The notes: generated from the letters alone by a model not told the origin. Shown: positions 9,791-18,985, counted from the stretch's first letter. The stretch: 64,000 bases of DNA from Pyrinomonadaceae bacterium (GCA_014380365.1 JACMJZ010000026.1:62001-126000), one strand, 5' to 3'. Numbers and translations: made by a program.

Positions 9791-10543
9791 GCCAGAGCCC
9801 AACCGAATTGCTTCGCGCATTTCCCGCACCGCCCTTTCCAGTCCCACAAAAATTGAGTACGCGACAATATTGTGGCCGATATTGAATTCGGTAATTTCTG
9901 AAAATGCAGCCACCGCTCCCACGTTGCGATAAGTAAGCCCGTGGCCGGCGGCAACCAAAAGACCATACTGCGTAGCCAGCGCCGCGCCCTCTCGCAGGCG
10001 TCTCAATTCCTGGCCCACCCGCAACGCTCCTTCGCCATGCATGCCCCGCGCACCCAACGTTGATTCCGCATATGCGCCGGTGCATAACTCAATCTGCTGC
10101 GCGCTCACCTCATGCGCTGCTTCTATTTGCTTCGGGTCCGGATCGATGAAAACGCTCGCGAGTATTCCCGCCTGGCGCAGCCGATTAACCGTTGCGCGGA
10201 CGATCGCGACGTTGGCCAACACGTTAAGCCCGCCCTCGGTAGTTATTTCGTTTGCATTTTCCGGCACGAGTGTGACTGCGTCGGGACGTGTCTCCAGCGC
10301 TACCTTCAGCATCTCCTCAGTCGCCGCCATCTCCAGATTCAGGTAGGTGGTCGTGGTCTCGCGTAACGTTTTCACGTCTGCATCCTGGATATGACGCCGA
10401 TCGCCGCGCAGGTGAATGGTGATGCCATCCGCCCCGGCTTGTTCGCATAGCATAGCCGCCGCCACGACGCTGGGTTCAGGCGCCCGGCGCGCCTGGCGGA
10501 CCGTGGCGACGTGATCAATGTTTACGTTAAGGCGTGCAGTCAT
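9788..10543 (-). CDS. pdxJ: Pyridoxine 5'-phosphate synthase
   Basis: Condenses 1-deoxy-D-xylulose 5-phosphate with 3-amino-2-oxopropyl phosphate to form pyridoxine 5'-phosphate, the last ring-closing step of the DXP-dependent vitamin B6 pathway. The 251-residue TIM-barrel protein has the family N-terminus LNVNIDHVATVRQAR, the segment GADGITIHLRGDRRHIQD, and later VSLFIDP-like ASVFIDPDPKQIEAA and AAGHGLTYRNV. Length is typical (about 240). Start ATG at 10543 is immediately followed by the conserved MTARLNVNIDHVA. It is convergent with atpC and shares the REP element at its 3' end. Confidence 0.95.
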   Translation of the reverse strand: MTARLNVNIDHVATVRQARRAPEPSVVAAAMLCEQAGADGITIHLRGDRRHIQDADVKTLRETTTTYLNLEMAATEEMLKVALETRPDAVTLVPENANEITTEGGLNVLANVAIVRATVNRLRQAGILASVFIDPDPKQIEAAHEVSAQQIELCTGAYAESTLGARGMHGEGALRVGQELRRLREGAALATQYGLLVAAGHGLTYRNVGAVAAFSEITEFNIGHNIVAYSIFVGLERAVREMREAIRLGSG

Positions 10544-10550
10544 TGGTGTG

Positions 10551-10630
10551 TAGTGTAACTCAAACTGTTAGTTTGCGATGTGCGAGGCAAATCTTGTGGA
10601 GATAATCGCAAACTAACAGTTTGCGCTACG
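10551..10630. repeat. REP-like hairpin, CAAACTGTTAGTTTGCG type
   Basis: Arms about 10551-10577 and 10607-10629 contain CAAACTGTTAGTTTGCG and its complement. The CAAAC...GTTTG mini-stem is the same as in the main REP family, but the outer word is GTAGTGTAACT/GCGCTAC instead of CTCTGAAC. Confidence 0.75.
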
Positions 10631-10647
10631 TCGTTTCGTTCTGTGCT

Positions 10648-11283
10648 TTACGTCGTTTCGTTCTCATCTTCGCGCGCTCGCTGGGCGAGAGTCCAGAGCC
10701 GCAAGTACTCGTCACGCACAGAACCGTCCAGTCGCTGGCTGAGTTCGGAAGGCAAATGCAATATCTCAATGAGCTGCTGAACGTCAGCCAGGTCTCTTAA
10801 CTCGCGGTGTTTAGCGCTAAGGCCCGATGCGAGCTTCAGTTCAATCAGGCTTTCGAGTCCAACGACTCGATATTCAGCGACGTCTATGGCGACAGTCTTC
10901 GGTTCGGGGAACACGACTGGCTTGGGCTTTCCGTCGCCGGGATACTCGCCTGCCGTAATGACTTCAACCTTTACTCCCGTTTCAGTGTTGCGAAAATGCT
11001 TGCGGGCTCCCGGAAAGAGCGGAACATATCCACGCCCAACAAGCTTTTCATGAAACTCCTCGAGCCCTTGCCGACTCATCAATAAATCCACATCTTCCGT
11101 GGGGCGGATGAAGCCGTGCAGAGCAAGGGCCATCCCGCCGATAATCGCATAGTCAATCTGTTCCTCAGATAAGCGTCGAGCGACATCACTCAACGTCTTA
11201 TGAACAGGACTCGTTGCCATAAAAAATTCGTCCACCTGCCGAAGGGTGTCGGTTGCAGAAGCAATCGGTTGAAGGCGTGACAT
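10648..11283 (-). CDS. Nucleotidyltransferase-fold protein
   Basis: A soluble 211-residue protein with the nucleotidyltransferase signature: IIGGMALALHGFIRPTEDVD, where the GG turn and the Asp-x-Asp pair (DVDLL) would bind metal and nucleotide. A later helical part (LESLIELKLASGLSAKHRELRDLADVQQLI) is characteristic of the MNT/AbiEii-like group. Substrate is unknown; such proteins occur as toxins, tRNA or antibiotic modifiers. I place the start at 11283 (MSRLQPIASATD) because the 32 residues upstream of it are encoded by a hairpin repeat. An alternative start is MATSPVHKTL. No antitoxin partner is seen next to it. Confidence 0.75.
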   Translation of the reverse strand: MSRLQPIASATDTLRQVDEFFMATSPVHKTLSDVARRLSEEQIDYAIIGGMALALHGFIRPTEDVDLLMSRQGLEEFHEKLVGRGYVPLFPGARKHFRNTETGVKVEVITAGEYPGDGKPKPVVFPEPKTVAIDVAEYRVVGLESLIELKLASGLSAKHRELRDLADVQQLIEILHLPSELSQRLDGSVRDEYLRLWTLAQRAREDENETT

Positions 11284-11308
11284 CAAACGGAGTATAGCGC
11301 ACCTGTCT

Positions 11309-11377
11309 GTTTGGAGTACCGCCTTCGGGCGGACATTTCTAAAAAGAACCCTCGTAAAGGCGGTACTCCAAACTTGC
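11309..11377. repeat. Hairpin of the GGAGTACCGCC family
   Basis: GTTTGGAGTACCGCC at 11309-11323 pairs with GGCGGTACTCCAAAC near 11359-11373; the left side also contains the local hairpin CCGCCTTCGGGCGG. Located between two minus-strand genes, just upstream of the nucleotidyltransferase start. Confidence 0.75.
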
Positions 11378-11385
11378 AACTTGGC

Positions 11386-12156
11386 CTAGAGTCCCATTGC
11401 AGCCCGCGCGGCTTTGATGGCGTTATCATAAACTCCTCGCCGCGCTTGCTGGCGAATTCGTCCGACTTCGCTGAGCATCTTGATGCTGTCGCTGGCCACG
11501 TTGACCTTGCTTCCTTCCGCATGGTCCCAACGGACCGGAATCTCGCTGAGGCGCAAGCCCGCGCGGTAAGCGACATAAAGAAGTTCGACGTCAAAGCCGA
11601 ACCGATCGATTGTCGCCCCTTCAATAATCGGCCGGCAGACGCTCATGCGAAAAGCTTTGAAGCCACACTGCGTGTCCCAGAAGGGAAGTCCGGTCGCCAG
11701 TCTGACCGCAAGATTGAACACGCGGCCGCCTTGTTCGCGCCGCCACGGTTGGTGAATGCCAATCAGGCTACGATCGAGCGCCCGCGAGCCAAACGCCAAA
11801 TCGCATTCGCCGCGCTCAATAGGTTCGAGAAGCTTCGGCGCTTCGGTAATGGGTGTGGATAAATCGGCGTCGGTGAACAACGCAATCTCGCCGCGCGAAG
11901 CCAGCAGCCCCAGTCTGACTGCGCGTCCTTTCCCAAGGTTCGATTGATAACTGATGACTGAAGTGCGAACGGTCGTGGTACGGGCCAACTCTTCACGCGC
12001 AGCGGCCGCTGTGCCGTCCGTCGATCCGTCATCGACAACGATCAACTCCGTGTCCGCACCGTATGCAACGAGGTAATTAACAATCTCGCGCAACGACTTT
12101 CCCAGACGCGCGCCTTCATTGTAGGCAGGGACAACAATTGATAGTGATAGTGTCAT
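11386..12156 (-). CDS. Family 2 glycosyltransferase (dolichyl-phosphate glucose/mannose synthase-like)
   Basis: Transfers a sugar from a nucleotide-sugar donor to a lipid phosphate or similar acceptor. Length 256. The GT-A fold motifs are LSIVVPAYNEGARLGKSL at the N-terminus, ELIVVDDGSTDGT, the DXD-type motif FTDADLSTP, FGSRALDRS and the DTQCGFKAFR segment, then FDVELLYVAYRAGLRLSEIPV. This combination is typical of the Alg5/DPM1-like branch rather than cellulose-synthase types. There are no membrane segments at the C-terminus. The start is set at 12156 (MTLSLSIVVPAYN); the longer reading from 12225 would translate a hairpin. Confidence 0.88.
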   Translation of the reverse strand: MTLSLSIVVPAYNEGARLGKSLREIVNYLVAYGADTELIVVDDGSTDGTAAAAREELARTTTVRTSVISYQSNLGKGRAVRLGLLASRGEIALFTDADLSTPITEAPKLLEPIERGECDLAFGSRALDRSLIGIHQPWRREQGGRVFNLAVRLATGLPFWDTQCGFKAFRMSVCRPIIEGATIDRFGFDVELLYVAYRAGLRLSEIPVRWDHAEGSKVNVASDSIKMLSEVGRIRQQARRGVYDNAIKAARAAMGL

Positions 12157-12196
12157 CGAACTCGCGGGCGAATATACCACAGCAGAATACGGAAAA

Positions 12197-12246
12197 CGTG
12201 GCACGCGCATCTTGCGCGTGTTCACGGGCGGGACGCCCGTGCCACC
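12197..12246. repeat. Hairpin of the GTGGCACGGGCG family
   Basis: GTGGCACGCGCATCTTGCGCG at 12198-12217 and its partner CGGGCGGGACGCCCGTGCCAC at about 12226-12245 form the outer stem (GTGGCACG/CGTGCCAC), and each half is itself palindromic (CGCGCAtcttGCGCG; CGGGCgggacGCCCG). Sits between divergent genes. Confidence 0.75.
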
Positions 12247-12327
12247 TACGGAAAGTGCCTGGTGTGTTAATATTCACTACAGTTGCCCTGATTTGATCCA
12301 GCGGGTTTACGCGTTAATGAATTAGAC

Positions 12328-14052
12328 ATGACCAAGCGATTTATCATCACCGCCAGTGCAATCATTCTCGTGGCCGCCCTCGTCGGCGGCACAATTGGCC
12401 GCTCGCGGCGCTTTCGCCACAGCGTGCCGGCCAACGGCGCCGTCTCACGCACTCAAGTCGACGATATTGAGCAGGATTACAACGAAGCGGTTTCGGCCAT
12501 CTCAGTGCAATACGCCGGTGAGATCGACTACGAAAAGGCGACACAGGCTGCCATTCAGGGAATGCTTTCCACGCTCGATCCCCACTCGATGTACTTCCCA
12601 TACAGCGAGTTCAAAAAGCTCAAGGAAGACCAGGATTCACGCTTTTACGGCATTGGCGTGACAATCGTTCAGCATCGCGATGGCGTGTACATTTCGTCAG
12701 CTGTGGAAGGAACACCCGCCGGCCGCTTAGGACTACGCTACGGCGATCGCATCCTTGAAGTAGACGGCAAAGATGCTCGACAGTGGACCAGCGACCAGGT
12801 TTCGAAGAGAGTGCGCGGCGGCAGAGGTGAGGCGGTCACAATCAAAGTCGATCGGGCTGGAGCAGAAGCGCCGCTGAGTTTCACTCTCATCCGCGATTCC
12901 GTTCCACTGCCATCAATACGGAATGCTTACATTCTAAGACCGGGAACAGGTTACGTTGGGCTGACCGGCGGATTCCAGAGTACGAGCGATGAAGAACTGC
13001 GGGAGGCCATAAAGAAGCTGAAAGCTCAGGGCATGCGACAACTTATTCTGGACATGCGCGGCAATCCGGGCGGACTTCTCAACCAGGCGATTGATGTTTC
13101 CAGCGAATTCCTGCCGCGCGGTCAGGTGGTTGTTTCGGTCAAAGGCCGCACGGAATACAGTGATCCGATTGTGTACAAGTCGAGCGGCGCTGACCCGGAA
13201 GACGTTCCCCTGGTGATCCTGATCAATCGTGGATCGGCATCGGCTACCGAGATTGTCGCGGGCGCAATTCAGGATCACGGCCGGGGTTTGGTTGTTGGTG
13301 AAACGAGTTTCGGAAAAGGACTCGTGCAGCACGTTTTCCAGTTGCCGTTTAATACCGGACTGACACTGACCACCGCGCGTTACTACACGCCGTACGGCCG
13401 TTCGTTGCAGCGCGACTATTCGAGCGGTTCGATTTACGACTACTACACTGGACACGCTGAAGATGCGAATCCGCAATCTTCGCCGTCCGCGCCAAGTGCG
13501 TCGCCCAACGCTCGCAGCGTCGCGAGGCCTCTGGCTCAAGCGTTGTCTACGCCTCAGTTGCAGAATGGTCCCGCCGTTAAGACTGCGGCCGGCCGAGTTT
13601 TTTATGGTGGCGGCGGTATCACCCCGGATATTGAGGTCAAGCCGCAGACGTTTTCGCCACTCAGAAATCGCATTGCCGAAGCGGCGTTTCAGTTTACACG
13701 TCAACTTGCCGCCGGACTCTTGCCCGGGTTGGAAGCGTACAAGGTTGAGAAGGTGCAGTATGGGAAAACTGCGAAGGCCACCGACTATCCCATAAGTGAT
13801 CGAGTGATGGAAGCCTTTCGCGGCTTTGTTCGAACCGACGCGCAGTCGCAGCTAACGCCGGCTCAGCTCGAGGAAGAACTAGACTTTGTGAAGTTGCGAC
13901 TGCGCGAGGAGATCATCACGGCTGCGTTTTCCAACGATGCCGGTGCCCGCGTGTTGCTCGACAGCGATCCACAAGTGTTGCGCGCCCTCGAAGCTTTGCC
14001 GGATGCAAAGCGTCTGGCGGAAAGCGTACGCACGGGCGTTATTCAAAGTTAA
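12328..14052 (+). CDS. S41 carboxyl-terminal processing protease with PDZ domain
   Basis: A periplasmic or membrane-anchored serine protease of the CtpA/Prc family, 574 residues. An N-terminal membrane anchor (FIITASAIILVAALVGGTIG) is followed by a helical region, a PDZ domain (about 105-195; VYISSAVEGTPAGRLGLRYGD), and the protease core. The catalytic Ser lies in GSASATE (about 303-305) and the Lys in SFGKGLVQ (Lys330), with the preceding MRGNPGGLL motif. An insert of about 50 residues rich in Ser, Ala and Pro (about 380-430) follows YYTPYGRSLQRDY. The C-terminal helical extension is long. Role: trimming of exported proteins at their C-termini, substrate unknown. Confidence 0.9.
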   Translation: MTKRFIITASAIILVAALVGGTIGRSRRFRHSVPANGAVSRTQVDDIEQDYNEAVSAISVQYAGEIDYEKATQAAIQGMLSTLDPHSMYFPYSEFKKLKEDQDSRFYGIGVTIVQHRDGVYISSAVEGTPAGRLGLRYGDRILEVDGKDARQWTSDQVSKRVRGGRGEAVTIKVDRAGAEAPLSFTLIRDSVPLPSIRNAYILRPGTGYVGLTGGFQSTSDEELREAIKKLKAQGMRQLILDMRGNPGGLLNQAIDVSSEFLPRGQVVVSVKGRTEYSDPIVYKSSGADPEDVPLVILINRGSASATEIVAGAIQDHGRGLVVGETSFGKGLVQHVFQLPFNTGLTLTTARYYTPYGRSLQRDYSSGSIYDYYTGHAEDANPQSSPSAPSASPNARSVARPLAQALSTPQLQNGPAVKTAAGRVFYGGGGITPDIEVKPQTFSPLRNRIAEAAFQFTRQLAAGLLPGLEAYKVEKVQYGKTAKATDYPISDRVMEAFRGFVRTDAQSQLTPAQLEEELDFVKLRLREEIITAAFSNDAGARVLLDSDPQVLRALEALPDAKRLAESVRTGVIQS

Positions 14053-14063
14053 CCGACAGTACT

Positions 14064-14150
14064 AAACCGCAAAGAACGCAAAGTATTGCGCAAAGAACGC
14101 AAAGAATTTCGCGTGCCTCTGCGGCTTTTCTTTGCGTTCTTTGCGGTAAA
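14064..14150. repeat. Hairpin of the CGCAAAG word family
   Basis: The left arm has AAACCGCAAAGAACGCAAAG and a further GCGCAAAGAACGCAAAG; the right arm is TTTCTTTGCGTTCTTTGCGG. It fills the gap between the convergent protease and methyltransferase genes. Confidence 0.85.
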
Positions 14151-14164
14151 TTCCTTTGGTCTGA

Positions 14165-15325
14165 TTAATCCAGCATTCGCACAATCACACATTTCAGGTA
14201 ATAAGTTTCCGGGACGCCCAGGTAGATGGGATGGTCGCTGGCCTGCATTCTCTTCTCCACCAATTGCAGCCTCCGGTGCGCATCGTTTCCTGCTTCAGCA
14301 ATCAGTCCTAAGAATAGTTCTTCCGACATGTGATATGAACAGGAGCAGGTGACGAGCACACCGCCCGGGTTCAGCAACTTGATGGCGCGCAGGTTTATTT
14401 CCTTATAACCGCGCGCGGCGGTTTTAACGCTGGCGCGGTTTTTCGCAAAGGCCGGAGGGTCGAGCACTATGGTGTCGAAGCGCTCGCCCGCGGCTTCCAT
14501 CTCGCGTAAGGCATCGAAGACGTTGGCTTCGCGAAATTCGACATTCGCGGCGCCGTTCAATTCGGCATTTCGTTCGGCGGCTTGTATTGCCTCTGCCGAG
14601 ATATCGATTCCGACCACGCTTTCACAAACGCGCGCAAGCTGCAGAGCGAAGCCTCCCGCAAAGGTGAAGCAATCAAGCGCGCGGCCATGCCCAATGGCAC
14701 GTGCGGAAGCGTGGTTCTCCCGCTGATCAAGAAACGATCCGGTCTTCTGGCCGGAAAGCGGTTTGACCAGGAACCGCACGCCGTCCTGCAGTATTTCAAG
14801 TTCTTCCGGCGCCTCACCGTGGAGCGTCCCCGTCGTCATCTCGAGGCCTTCGTGCTGACGGACTCGGACATCATTTCTTTCAATGATTGCGCGCGGGGAA
14901 AACTCTTCGACCAGCACTTGCACCAGCAGCGACTTGATCGCCTCGGTTCCCTGCGAGAGTGTTTGCAGGACAAGCACGTCGTCGTAGCGATCGATGATCA
15001 GGGAGGGAAGCAAGTCGCCTTCTGAATAAACCAGCCGGTAGGCGTTGGTTTCCGAATCCATTTTTCTGCGCTGGGCAGCTTCACGAATCCGTTTTCGCCA
15101 CCACTCGCGATCGATGGTGTCGTGCGTTAGCGAAAGAAAACGAAGGGCGATTTGTGAGCTGTCGCTGTAGAAGGCCTGGCCCACGAAATTCCGGCCCGTA
15201 TCGGTCACGTTCACGATCGAGCCCCCTGCGGACTCGTCCGTCCGCGCGATATCGCTGCGATAAATCCAGAGATGCCCGCGACGAATGCGATCTGCGCCAC
15301 GCTTTGTAACTGTGATGATGTTCAT
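14165..15325 (-). CDS. Class I rRNA methyltransferase, RlmI-like
   Basis: A 386-residue S-adenosylmethionine-dependent methyltransferase of the RlmI (23S rRNA m5C1962) group. The N-terminal PUA domain contains RIRRGHLWIYRSDI. A linker domain follows (LPSLIIDRYDDVLVLQTLSQG), then FLDQRENH, the SAM-binding loop ALDCFTFAGGFAL and the acidic turn VVGIDISAEAI. The catalytic region has VLDPPAFAKN and a TCSCSYHM motif containing the predicted catalytic Cys. Length and domain order match RlmI (396 in E. coli). The exact target base cannot be proven from sequence. The downstream convergent gene encodes the S41 protease. Confidence 0.88.
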   Translation of the reverse strand: MNIITVTKRGADRIRRGHLWIYRSDIARTDESAGGSIVNVTDTGRNFVGQAFYSDSSQIALRFLSLTHDTIDREWWRKRIREAAQRRKMDSETNAYRLVYSEGDLLPSLIIDRYDDVLVLQTLSQGTEAIKSLLVQVLVEEFSPRAIIERNDVRVRQHEGLEMTTGTLHGEAPEELEILQDGVRFLVKPLSGQKTGSFLDQRENHASARAIGHGRALDCFTFAGGFALQLARVCESVVGIDISAEAIQAAERNAELNGAANVEFREANVFDALREMEAAGERFDTIVLDPPAFAKNRASVKTAARGYKEINLRAIKLLNPGGVLVTCSCSYHMSEELFLGLIAEAGNDAHRRLQLVEKRMQASDHPIYLGVPETYYLKCVIVRMLD

Positions 15326-15372
15326 AAGTTAGTTTCTTGTTCGTGAATCTATCACAGGGCTCGAAGAAGAAC

Positions 15373-15466
15373 TTAACCGCAAAGGTCGCAGAGTCTCCGC
15401 AAAGCACCGCAAAGAGATTGTTCTTTGCGCGCCTTTGCGAATCCCTTTGCGCCCTTTGCGGTTAAC
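15373..15466. repeat. Hairpin of the CGCAAAG word family
   Basis: The outer arms TTAACCGCAAAGG (15373-) and CCCTTTGCGGTTAA (-15466) are complementary. The interior repeats the words CCGCAAAGCACCGCAAAG and TTTGCGCGCCTTTGCG. Lies in the divergent gap before the mutase gene. Confidence 0.85.
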
Positions 15467-15554
15467 GTGTGATCACAACATATTCTATGTTAGGCTTTCG
15501 AGCACTTCGCGCAGTGGTTAGTCCGAAGTATTTTTCAGCTACTCCAAACCCTAA

Positions 15555-17165
15555 ATGGCAATCAAGTCACATACGGAACGCCGCAAGCGTTTCGAGACGT
15601 CTTCCGGAATTGACCTGCCGGCCGATTTCAATCCCTCGACTACTGACCCAGTAGACTACGACAAAGATCTAAACTCACCGGGCGACTTCCCCTACACCCG
15701 CGGCATTTACTCGAACATGTACCGCGGCCGTCTGTGGACCATGAGGCAGTATGCCGGCTACGCAACGGCCGAAGAATCCAATGCGCGCTATAAATATCTT
15801 CTGGCTCAGGGAACAACGGGACTCTCGGTCGCCTTCGATTTACCCACGCAGATTGGTTTGGATTCCGACGATCCCCTCGCCAGCGGGGAAGTCGGCAAAG
15901 TCGGGGTCGCTATCGATTCGCTCGAAGACATGGAACGCTTGTTTGCCGGGATTCCACTCGACAGCGTCTCGACTTCGATGACCATAAACGCGACGGCTGC
16001 GACGCTCCTCTGTCTTTACCTGGCAGTCGCGCGCAAGCAAGACGTCGCTTTCGGTCAACTAAAAGGCACGCTGCAAAACGATATTCTCAAGGAGTACATC
16101 GCGCGCGGCACTTACATCTATCCGCCGAGACCGTCGCTCCGTTTGGTTACCGACATTTTCGCCTTCTGCTCGCGCGAAGTGCCAAACTGGAACACGATAT
16201 CAATCAGCGGTTATCACATCCGCGAGGCCGGTTCCACCGCGGTCCAGGAAGTTGCCTTCACTCTTGCCGATGGGATTACCTACGTCGAAGCCGCATTGAA
16301 GGCTGGACTCGAAGTTGATGATTTCGCCCCGCGGATTTCTTTCTTCTTCAACTCGCACAACAACCTGCTCGAAGAAGTTGCCAAGTTTCGCGCGGCGCGC
16401 CGGCTATGGGCGCGCATCATGCGCGAGCGCTTCAAGGCACGCGACCCGCGTTCGCTGATGCTGCGTTTTCACACGCAAACTGCCGGTTCCTCGCTGACCG
16501 CGCAACAACCCGAAGTAAACGTAGTTCGTACAACGCTGCAAGCGCTGGCCGCGGTGCTCGGCGGCACACAATCGCTGCACACAAACGCAATGGACGAAGC
16601 GCTGGCTCTGCCCTCGGAGGATGCAGCGCGAGTAGCTCTGCGCACTCAACAAGTGATCGCTCATGAGTCGGGGGTCGCCGACATTGCCGATCCGCTGGCC
16701 GGCTCCTATGCAATTGAACAGTTAACGAGCGAGATTGAGGATCGGGCGCAGAAGTATCTGGAGAAGATTGATGCTGTGGGCGGAATGCTGCGCGCGATTG
16801 AAACCGGTTACGTTCAGCGTGAAATCCAGGAAGCTGCCTATCGCTACCAGCGAGCAGTCGAAGCTGAGGAAGCTATCGTCGTCGGGGTGAATCGTTTCCA
16901 GAGTGACGAAGGAACGGGGGTGCCGACGCTGCGTGTGGACCCGGCGATTGAGCAACAACAGATCGAGCGCCTCCAGGCGGTGCGCAGTAGGCGAGACGCG
17001 CCGGCAGTCGACAGCGCGTTAGCGAAGTTGGAGGAGGGAGCGCGTGGCGCCGAGAATCTTGTGCCCCGAATACTCGAATGCGTCGAGGCCTATGCGACCG
17101 TGGGAGAAATCAGTAATCGACTGCGAAACGTTTGGGGTGAATACAAAGAAACGTCGACAGTGTGA
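15555..17165 (+). CDS. Methylmalonyl-CoA mutase, catalytic (large) subunit without B12 domain
   Basis: Interconverts (R)-methylmalonyl-CoA and succinyl-CoA. At 536 residues it holds only the TIM-barrel catalytic domain; the cobalamin-binding domain is absent and must be a separate small subunit encoded elsewhere. Seen: [19 protein letters not shown] followed by [56 protein letters not shown] and [20 protein letters not shown]. The Tyr in RQYAG and the Arg in PSLR are the residues known to select methylmalonyl-CoA; isobutyryl-CoA mutases carry Phe and Gln there. No convincing Shine-Dalgarno was found, so the start is less certain than the family. Confidence 0.92.
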   Translation: MAIKSHTERRKRFETSSGIDLPADFNPSTTDPVDYDKDLNSPGDFPYTRGIYSNMYRGRLWTMRQYAGYATAEESNARYKYLLAQGTTGLSVAFDLPTQIGLDSDDPLASGEVGKVGVAIDSLEDMERLFAGIPLDSVSTSMTINATAATLLCLYLAVARKQDVAFGQLKGTLQNDILKEYIARGTYIYPPRPSLRLVTDIFAFCSREVPNWNTISISGYHIREAGSTAVQEVAFTLADGITYVEAALKAGLEVDDFAPRISFFFNSHNNLLEEVAKFRAARRLWARIMRERFKARDPRSLMLRFHTQTAGSSLTAQQPEVNVVRTTLQALAAVLGGTQSLHTNAMDEALALPSEDAARVALRTQQVIAHESGVADIADPLAGSYAIEQLTSEIEDRAQKYLEKIDAVGGMLRAIETGYVQREIQEAAYRYQRAVEAEEAIVVGVNRFQSDEGTGVPTLRVDPAIEQQQIERLQAVRSRRDAPAVDSALAKLEEGARGAENLVPRILECVEAYATVGEISNRLRNVWGEYKETSTV

Positions 17166-17197
17166 AAGTCTTTCGTAAGAACCACGCCTGCATTTCA

Positions 17198-17267
17198 GGT
17201 GTATAGAGTCCAAGCTTTAGCTTGCGTGTTTGGGCGGCCCCAACCTAAAGGTTGTACTCTATACGCC
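17198..17267. repeat. REP element, TATAGAGTC variant
   Basis: Left half GTGTATAGAGTCCAAGC... ends CTTTAGCTTGC; right half CAACCTAAAGGTTG ends GTACTCTATAC. The outer word is TATAGAG instead of TTCAGAG, and both arms changed together, preserving the pairing. It lies between the mutase and deacetylase genes. Confidence 0.8.
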
Positions 17268-17322
17268 TGTACGCCATTGTGCTCGCCATTTCCCGACAGT
17301 CGAGCCAGGGGATGGAGAATTC

Positions 17323-18276
17323 ATGAACAGAAGAGAATTCACAACTAATCTCGGGATGGGAGCGATCGCGTTTGGTCTTGGCGGGATAAGACTCTCCGGC
17401 GCACTACCCGATAAAAAGCATCAGCCACGAATCGCCATCACGATGGATGACTTTAACTGGAATAGATCGGTGAAGCTGACGCCGGATGAGCGTAACAAGG
17501 CGATACTTGGCGCGCTCAGCTCGCACGGCGGGTTGAAAGCCGCTTTGTTCGTGGCGGCCAGGAATGCCGATAATGAAAAAGGTAAAAGCTTGCTCCGCGA
17601 GTGGGACCAGGCTAGTCACATGATCGCGAATCATTCCTATTCACATATGGAACTTAATACCGGTGAGGTCACCACGGAGAAGTTCACGTCGGACATACTC
17701 AAGGGTGAAACGGTTCTCAAAGACTTTCCACGCTTCCAGAAGAGTTTTCGCTTTCCATATCTGAAAGAAGGTGAAACTGCCGTCAAGAGAGATGTGGTGC
17801 GAAAGTTTCTCAAACAACATGGCTATCGTAACGGTCACGTCACTATCGACGCTTCCGACTGGGCCGTCGAAAATCGACTCAGCGCGCGGCTAACTAAAGA
17901 CCCGGCGGCCGACGTAAAGCCGTATCGCGACTTCTATCTCAGTCACATGTGGGAGCGTGCCGTTTATTACGATGAACTATCGAAGAAGGCGCTCGGGCGC
18001 AGCGTCAAGCACACGATACTGATGCACTACAACCTGCTGAACGCGCTGTTTCTCGGTGATCTGCTCGACATGTTTCAGAGCAAGAGCTGGAAGTTGATTG
18101 ACGCTACGGAGGCATTCAGAGACCCGGTGTTCTCCGCCGAACCAAAGATTGTTCCCGCAGGTGAGAGCATCATTTGGGCCATCGCGAAGGAGACGGGCAA
18201 GTTTGATTCACTGCTCAGATATCCTGGCGAAGACGCAGAGTACGAGAATGCGCGGATGGATAAACTGGGTTTGTAG
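17323..18276 (+). CDS. Tat-exported polysaccharide deacetylase
   Basis: A 317-residue carbohydrate esterase 4-type (NodB fold) protein. It begins with a twin-arginine signal (NRREFTTNLGMGAIAFGLGG). Catalytic motif 1 is ITMDDFNW, with the DD pair, and motif 2 is ANHSYSHMELN, giving the H-S-x-x-H metal ligands. RFPYLKEGE supplies the motif-3 Arg. It probably removes acetyl groups from an extracytoplasmic polysaccharide. I start at 17323; a longer frame from 17230 would translate the REP element. GATGGAG lies seven bases before this ATG. No glycan gene cluster is adjacent, so the substrate is unknown. Confidence 0.8.
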   Translation: MNRREFTTNLGMGAIAFGLGGIRLSGALPDKKHQPRIAITMDDFNWNRSVKLTPDERNKAILGALSSHGGLKAALFVAARNADNEKGKSLLREWDQASHMIANHSYSHMELNTGEVTTEKFTSDILKGETVLKDFPRFQKSFRFPYLKEGETAVKRDVVRKFLKQHGYRNGHVTIDASDWAVENRLSARLTKDPAADVKPYRDFYLSHMWERAVYYDELSKKALGRSVKHTILMHYNLLNALFLGDLLDMFQSKSWKLIDATEAFRDPVFSAEPKIVPAGESIIWAIAKETGKFDSLLRYPGEDAEYENARMDKLGL

Positions 18277-18307
18277 GCGCGATTTCTAAAGTTACTCTCG
18301 AGAGACG

Positions 18308-18985
18308 ATGACGCAAATACTAACTTTTGGGCTGGGCCTCGGAGCTTTTTTGGCTGTGATCATTACGATTGCGGTGTTGGTTTCGCGCCGCGCGAAAAGG
18401 CTCGAGAGGGAGCGAACGCTGGGGTTGAAGTCTTCAGCGACTCTTCTCGGCTGGCAGTTTGGCGAGGAGGCCCCTCTAAACTACCTTCCTAATCTTGATA
18501 AGTTTGCGCTTTTCAGCGAGGGTCATAGTAAGCAGATCAAGAACCTGATTTACGGCGAGACAAACGGGGTTAAGGCCGCGGTATTCGATTACGTTTACGT
18601 CACCGGGGGTGGGAAGCACCAACAAACGCACTATCAGTCAGTCGTTTACTTTGAACCAAGCAATCTAAATCTTCCTTTCTTCTCATTACGTCCTGAGAAT
18701 TTCCTGCATAAGTTCATCGCGGCGCTTGGCTACCAGGACATCGACTTCGGCAATCGCCCGACGTTTTCCAGTCAGTACCTGCTGCGGGGTAACGACGAAG
18801 CAGCAATTCGCAATACGTTTAGTGATGCCTTGCTGGCCTTCTATGAAACGAACCCGGGAATCAGCACCGACGGTGGCGGAAATCAGATTTTCATTTTCCG
18901 GCAAGGATACAGCGCGCCACCGGATCAGATTCGGGCGTTGATCGATTGGGCCGCCGGGCTGCAAAACGTGTACGGGCGTTGTTGA
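18308..18985 (+). CDS. Hypothetical membrane-anchored protein
   Basis: 225 residues. One N-terminal membrane segment (ILTFGLGLGAFLAVIITIAVLV) is followed by a basic stretch (SRRAKRLERERTLG) and a soluble domain (about 45-225) rich in aromatic residues, with the distinctive LYGE-like IYGETNGVKAAVFDYVY and QSVVYFEPSNLNLPFFSLRPENF. The sequence layout resembles DUF3137-type proteins, where a membrane anchor precedes a folded domain, but I cannot assign it. It follows the deacetylase by 31 bases and may share a transcript. Confidence 0.65.
   Translation: MTQILTFGLGLGAFLAVIITIAVLVSRRAKRLERERTLGLKSSATLLGWQFGEEAPLNYLPNLDKFALFSEGHSKQIKNLIYGETNGVKAAVFDYVYVTGGGKHQQTHYQSVVYFEPSNLNLPFFSLRPENFLHKFIAALGYQDIDFGNRPTFSSQYLLRGNDEAAIRNTFSDALLAFYETNPGISTDGGGNQIFIFRQGYSAPPDQIRALIDWAAGLQNVYGRC

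Noticed and set aside
12934-13704. Long minus-strand frame inside the S41 protease gene
   Set aside because: Shadow of the protease codons; the protease has clear family motifs throughout.
15467-15554. Cobalamin riboswitch before the methylmalonyl-CoA mutase
   Set aside because: The gap contains only a hairpin repeat and a short stretch with no GCCACTG-type B12 box.
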